From a virus, in the IMG/VR virus record IMGVR_UViG_3300027659_001993, positions 1-22,846 of that record: a DNA stretch of 22,846 bases. One strand, written 5' to 3'. Positions 20,370 to 22,846 of this stretch are shown piece after piece (the stretch's first letter is position 1; every line of letters begins with the position of its first letter). A program made the position numbers and the translations under genes. The notes below the pieces were generated by a model. That model searched no databases. It had not been told where the DNA came from and saw only the letters and a program-made list of their open reading frames with translations.

Positions 20370-20986
20370 TTATTATTAATCTTATTGTGAAAATACTCTG
20401 CACCTTCTTGTACGAACATTGAGTTAACGTCGTGACTATCAGGCAACTGAACAATAGTTACTGGTAGTTCACGTGCAAGGCTACGAGCAAACTCAGTTCC
20501 TGCTTGGTCTCCGTCTGCAAATACAAATACTCTTTCAAAGTCAGCAAGCAATCTTGTGTAGTGCTTCTTCCAACTATTAGCACCAGGAACGCCAATGCAA
20601 GGTATGCCTATACACATAGACATAGTGATGGTATCTAGTTCACCTTCGCATACTCCAATAAAGTTTGTTGCTTTTTCAATATCAAGTACATTGTACATTC
20701 TAGTTTCTGCACCAGTTAAACCCATATACTTAGGTTCAATAGCAGGATGAAGAGCCCGAAAACGCAAATCGACAACGCCAGTCTTGGTAATATACGGTAT
20801 GGATAATCTTCCTTTGTATGCTTCGTGTCCAACTTCAGCCTCTTCTACTACGCCTAATTGAGCCAGCCGTGCTATTTCCATTGGAATTCCCCTGTTTTTT
20901 AGGTAGTCTTCCGCCCGATAAATGTTTGCCCCGTACTTTTCCGTTGCCTTCCCCAGTAATTCTTTCTGCAATGTGCTTTGCTTCAC
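20366..20986 (-). CDS. Primase TOPRIM part
   Basis: A 206-residue open frame with a clear TOPRIM fold: Glu114 in VCEGELD and Asp158/Asp160 in ADGDQAG, the acidic triad that binds the catalytic metals of DnaG-type primases. The N-terminal region AEDYLKNRGIPMEIARLAQLG (residues 25-45) is the linker typical of phage primases, where it follows the zinc domain. A GTG at 20986 with AAGAAGGGG about 10 bases upstream can start it alone, but it overlaps the zinc-domain gene by 152 bases. It synthesises RNA primers for replication. Whether it is made alone or as a frameshift fusion is open. Confidence 0.85.
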   Translation of the reverse strand: MKQSTLQKELLGKATEKYGANIYRAEDYLKNRGIPMEIARLAQLGVVEEAEVGHEAYKGRLSIPYITKTGVVDLRFRALHPAIEPKYMGLTGAETRMYNVLDIEKATNFIGVCEGELDTITMSMCIGIPCIGVPGANSWKKHYTRLLADFERVFVFADGDQAGTEFARSLARELPVTIVQLPDSHDVNSMFVQEGAEYFHNKINNK

Positions 20987-21215
20987 GTAGATTTACCCCT
21001 TCTTGTTTGCTAATGATTTGTAAACTGTTACCTTGCATTCCGCAGGCGAAACAGATGAATATATTATTGTTGAGATTAGCACTTCCTGACTGGTGAGTAT
21101 CGGAGTGGAATGGGCACTTGAGATTAACTTGCCCGTAAGTTTGTCGTATATGTGCTCCGTAGTGTGTAAGTACTTCTCTGATACTTGGTAGGTCGTTATC
21201 ATTTTTTATCACCAT
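20835..21215 (-). CDS. Primase zinc-binding part
   Basis: A 126-residue frame with the CHC2-type primase zinc motif: Cys34-x2-His37 in CPFH and Cys55-x2-Cys58 in CFAC. This domain recognises the template for the primase. The start is placed at ATG 21215 after GAGAGGCAGGG rather than at the upstream 21251 codon inside the previous gene. The normal primase helix ends near AKHIAERITG, after which this frame gives a low-complexity Gly/Arg/Asn tail that looks out of frame. The continuation in primase style lies in the +1 frame, so this gene may end by frameshifting into the TOPRIM gene. Confidence 0.85.
   Translation of the reverse strand: MVIKNDNDLPSIREVLTHYGAHIRQTYGQVNLKCPFHSDTHQSGSANLNNNIFICFACGMQGNSLQIISKQEGVNLREAKHIAERITGEGNGKVRGKHLSGGRLPKKQGNSNGNSTAGSIRRSRRG
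20951..20954 (-). other. Candidate +1 frameshift site (GGGG)
   Basis: On the minus strand the zinc frame reads ACT-GGG-GAA. Slipping of the Gly tRNA by one base on GGGG gives ACT-GGG-(+1)-AAG, which leaves ITG joined to KATEKYGANIYRAEDYL, exactly the primase-like continuation of the TOPRIM frame. The join needs a +1 (or -2) shift, and the four-G run is the only homopolymer I see where pairing is kept. Confidence 0.4.
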
Positions 21216-21546
21216 ACCCTGCCTCTCTAAGCAGATTAACTGCATCTTCAAGTCTTAAGACTACAACCCAATCTTTAATTTTCTGTTCCCCCTGTCCGTT
21301 AAGTCTTAGGCAAACTAACCCAAGAATTCCATTCTTTGCACGTTCCTTTAATTGTGCAATAGCACTAGATGGATTAAACCCAGTTCGTGCTTTTACTTCC
21401 CAATCAACACCAATACAACCAGTTATGTCAGAACCACTGCGTCCCGCTCCCGTGCTTTCAGCATACGGAAATCCATTCTCCGCTAAGTACATAGCCAAAA
21501 CTTTTTGACTACGATAACCTCTATGCTTACGGGATTGTGATGGCAC
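21199..21546 (-). CDS. VRR-NUC/Holliday-resolvase-like PD-(D/E)XK nuclease
   Basis: A 115-residue protein starting with GTG 21546 overlapping the upstream TAG. The basic N-terminus (SRKHRGYRSQK) is followed by Glu30, GRSGSD with Asp40, and VDWEVKAR with Glu50-x-Lys52, which fits the compact PD-(D/E)XK nucleases such as VRR-NUC or Hjc-type resolvases. Length fits. Role: cutting branched or recombining DNA during replication and packaging; the exact substrate is inference. GTCTTAAGAC (21252-21261) lies in VVLRLED. Confidence 0.75.
   Translation of the reverse strand: MPSQSRKHRGYRSQKVLAMYLAENGFPYAESTGAGRSGSDITGCIGVDWEVKARTGFNPSSAIAQLKERAKNGILGLVCLRLNGQGEQKIKDWVVVLRLEDAVNLLREAGYGDKK
21252..21261. 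promoter_or_regulatory. GTCTTAAGAC palindrome inside a gene
   Basis: A full palindrome in the 3' part of the nuclease-like gene, about 40 bases before the start of the primase zinc gene. Confidence 0.5.
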
Positions 21547-21740
21547 TAGTATGCACTCTTGTCCTTCTTTAAAATTCTAATAGCCCAATCTAATCCTTGA
21601 TTAAGACCATCACCCCACTCATCCGTAGGTTTAATCTTTGCTTGTTCAATCTTATTAATAAAGTTTTGTATTTCTGCATTAACTTCAAGCAATACAAGTT
21701 GTCGTATCTCTTGAGTCATATCATCTTCTTCTTGTATCAT
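21546..21740 (-). CDS. Small helical protein, 64 aa
   Basis: A 64-residue protein. The frame is open to 21794, but ATG 21740 follows AAGGAG and lies one base after the previous stop, so it is the better start. A helical acidic peptide (MIQEEDDMTQEIRQLVLLEV) ends in DWAIRILKKDKSAY. An internal ATG in MTQEIRQ is a second option. It may be a small regulator or nuclease partner; no family recognised. Confidence 0.65.
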   Translation of the reverse strand: MIQEEDDMTQEIRQLVLLEVNAEIQNFINKIEQAKIKPTDEWGDGLNQGLDWAIRILKKDKSAY

Positions 21741-21741
21741 A

Positions 21742-22221
21742 CTACTCCTTAAACTCAGTGACTGGCACTCGCCAACCATTAATATAGGAATCATACCATT
21801 CGTCCTTCATATACTGGGTAGGCGCAACGTATCCATATACCTCAACTTTTGAGTAGTAATCTGTATCTAATACCTTCGCCCCAAAAATTAATTTGTCTAA
21901 ATCCTTTTCCCAAAAAGGAATAGATGTTTGTGTCCGCACTGACCTTACCTCAAACCTATCTCCAACATCGGGCAGGGATTGGCGTCTAGTATGTAAGCCA
22001 TTCGGATACCAAGGAACATTCCAAGATGCGTTGTATTGCTTCGCTACTGCCCATTCGCAAACATTAGCCCGCACATTAGATAGCAACTCGTGTTCCAATT
22101 TTCCATCTGCTTTGCCTTGGGCATAGTTGGGTTTGTCAATCGAGCCAAACTTTGTAAGCCAACGTTCAGTAGCCAACATAGTGCACACACGCACTTCTTC
22201 CTGACTTAAGTCAACAATCAT
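21742..22221 (-). CDS. PD-(D/E)XK-like nuclease variant, 159 aa
   Basis: A 159-residue protein. NVRANVCEWAVAKQYNASW (Glu56), PDVGDRFEVRSVRT with Asp85/Asp88 and Glu91-x-Arg93, then a late strand KVEVYGYV and YINGWRVPV form the usual core of a phage PD-(D/E)XK family in which the catalytic Lys is replaced by Arg (EVR). It lies next to helicase and primase, so a replication or recombination role is likely. Start ATG 22221 overlaps the helicase stop by one base. Confidence 0.65.
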   Translation of the reverse strand: MIVDLSQEEVRVCTMLATERWLTKFGSIDKPNYAQGKADGKLEHELLSNVRANVCEWAVAKQYNASWNVPWYPNGLHTRRQSLPDVGDRFEVRSVRTQTSIPFWEKDLDKLIFGAKVLDTDYYSKVEVYGYVAPTQYMKDEWYDSYINGWRVPVTEFKE

Positions 22222-22846
22222 TATATGTTCTCTGGTATATCATCCATAAACATATACTCAGGATTAAAGGCTAACCACGTCAGTAAGTTAGCATTAGCGT
22301 CTGCTCTGCCGTATCTATTCTTGACAGGAGCAACAGCCATAGAAGTACCAACAACACCCAAGGTACAGATGAGGGCAGGTAGTTGTGCCACTTTTCCTTG
22401 AAGGGCGGAACGTGGTTGACAAGGGTCTCCTGACACAGCCTCACTTGTATGATGAAGAACAATAATTGCTGCGTTAGTAGCACGAGCAAGATACTTCAAC
22501 TCTTTCATAATCGCTCTCATTGAAGCAAACTCTTCGCCACCGTCAGTGGCAATATCCATTAAGTTATCTACAAAGATAGCAACTGGAGGACATCCCCATA
22601 GTTCTTCAAAGGCTTGAACCTCTTCATCAATATCTTGTAGTGATGGACTAGATTCAAATGACCACACAATGTGTGAACCCTTAGCAAGTGTTGCCTTAGT
22701 CCATCCATAATCTGTATTCATTAAACCTTCTACATCAGTTTGATTCTTACCTGAAATCATTGAGGCTAATCGCATAGCCATAGTGTGAGCATTAGTATCT
22801 GCTGATATATATAGGCTAGGTACTTTCATCTTTAACGCTAAGGCTA
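22221..22846 (-). CDS. Replicative helicase/RecA-like ATPase, partial
   Basis: The last 208 residues of a larger protein. The frame is open to the right edge (ALALK before the Met at 22829), and the text ALALKMKVPSLYISADT is the stretch that follows a Walker A loop, so the P-loop lies just outside. Visible are Walker B VAIFVDNLMDI, the sensor-like IIVLHHTSE and the late VAPVKNRYGRAD loop, as in DnaB- and RepA-type helicases. Positioned upstream of primase, it most likely unwinds DNA at the fork. The true start is beyond the window; 22829 is not the start. Confidence 0.85.
   Translation of the reverse strand, partial: ALALKMKVPSLYISADTNAHTMAMRLASMISGKNQTDVEGLMNTDYGWTKATLAKGSHIVWSFESSPSLQDIDEEVQAFEELWGCPPVAIFVDNLMDIATDGGEEFASMRAIMKELKYLARATNAAIIVLHHTSEAVSGDPCQPRSALQGKVAQLPALICTLGVVGTSMAVAPVKNRYGRADANANLLTWLAFNPEYMFMDDIPENI

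Noticed and set aside
20993-21202. A 69-residue minus-strand frame between the primase and nuclease genes
   Set aside because: It overlaps the primase zinc domain, whose CxxH and CxxC motifs are in the other frame.
22280-22489. A 69-residue minus-strand frame inside the helicase
   Set aside because: It is contained in the helicase gene, whose Walker B and sensor motifs are in the other frame.

Overview
The window is a stretch of tailed-phage (or prophage) genome whose host is probably a low-GC actinobacterium. The phage evidence is a large terminase, a portal protein, a primase, a RecA/DnaB-type helicase ATPase and many tightly packed small genes joined by ATGA, GTGA or TAATG start/stop overlaps. 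The actinobacterial evidence is a WhiB-type regulator and an actinobacterial-looking lytic transglycosylase. The base composition is AT-rich, which would suit a freshwater or marine actinobacterium. That host guess is inference.

Layout. (A) Positions 1-12292, minus strand: the virion module, read from right to left. The order is terminase, portal, proteasome/HslV-like Ntn hydrolase, two small proteins, a 1689-residue protein, two helical proteins of 289 and 418 residues, a structured 125-base gap, and the first 26 codons of a very acidic protein (a scaffold candidate) cut by the left edge. No major capsid protein is recognisable; it probably lies further left. (B) 12293-12917: a 625-base divergent intergenic region with AT-rich tracts, several inverted repeats and TTAGGG-like words. 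It must hold the outward promoters and is an origin candidate. (C) 12918-18607, plus strand: about 20 small genes, starting with a SprT-like metalloprotease and including several Cys-pair mini-proteins, WhiB, a membrane-anchored lytic transglycosylase and an FmdB-like zinc ribbon. (D) 22846-18536, minus strand: the replication and nucleotide module, with helicase (cut by the right edge), three PD-(D/E)XK-type nuclease candidates, a primase split over two overlapping frames, a DUF1599/Nmad1-like protein and a sigma-like factor. Blocks C and D converge near 18530.

The most striking feature is a dispersed element built on CTTAAGAC (full form GTCTTAAGAC, a perfect 10-base palindrome). I counted 30 CTTAAG sites in the right 10.5 kb against 4 in the left 12.3 kb. 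In block C it is repeatedly joined to the ribosome binding site as CTTAAGACAGGAGAA just before start codons. Before the first three rightward genes it also follows a 15-17-base inverted repeat. It recalls the start-associated sequences of some mycobacteriophages, but with a different sequence. Where it falls inside genes it sets their first or last residues. This looks like a phage-wide regulatory or translational signal confined to the non-structural half.
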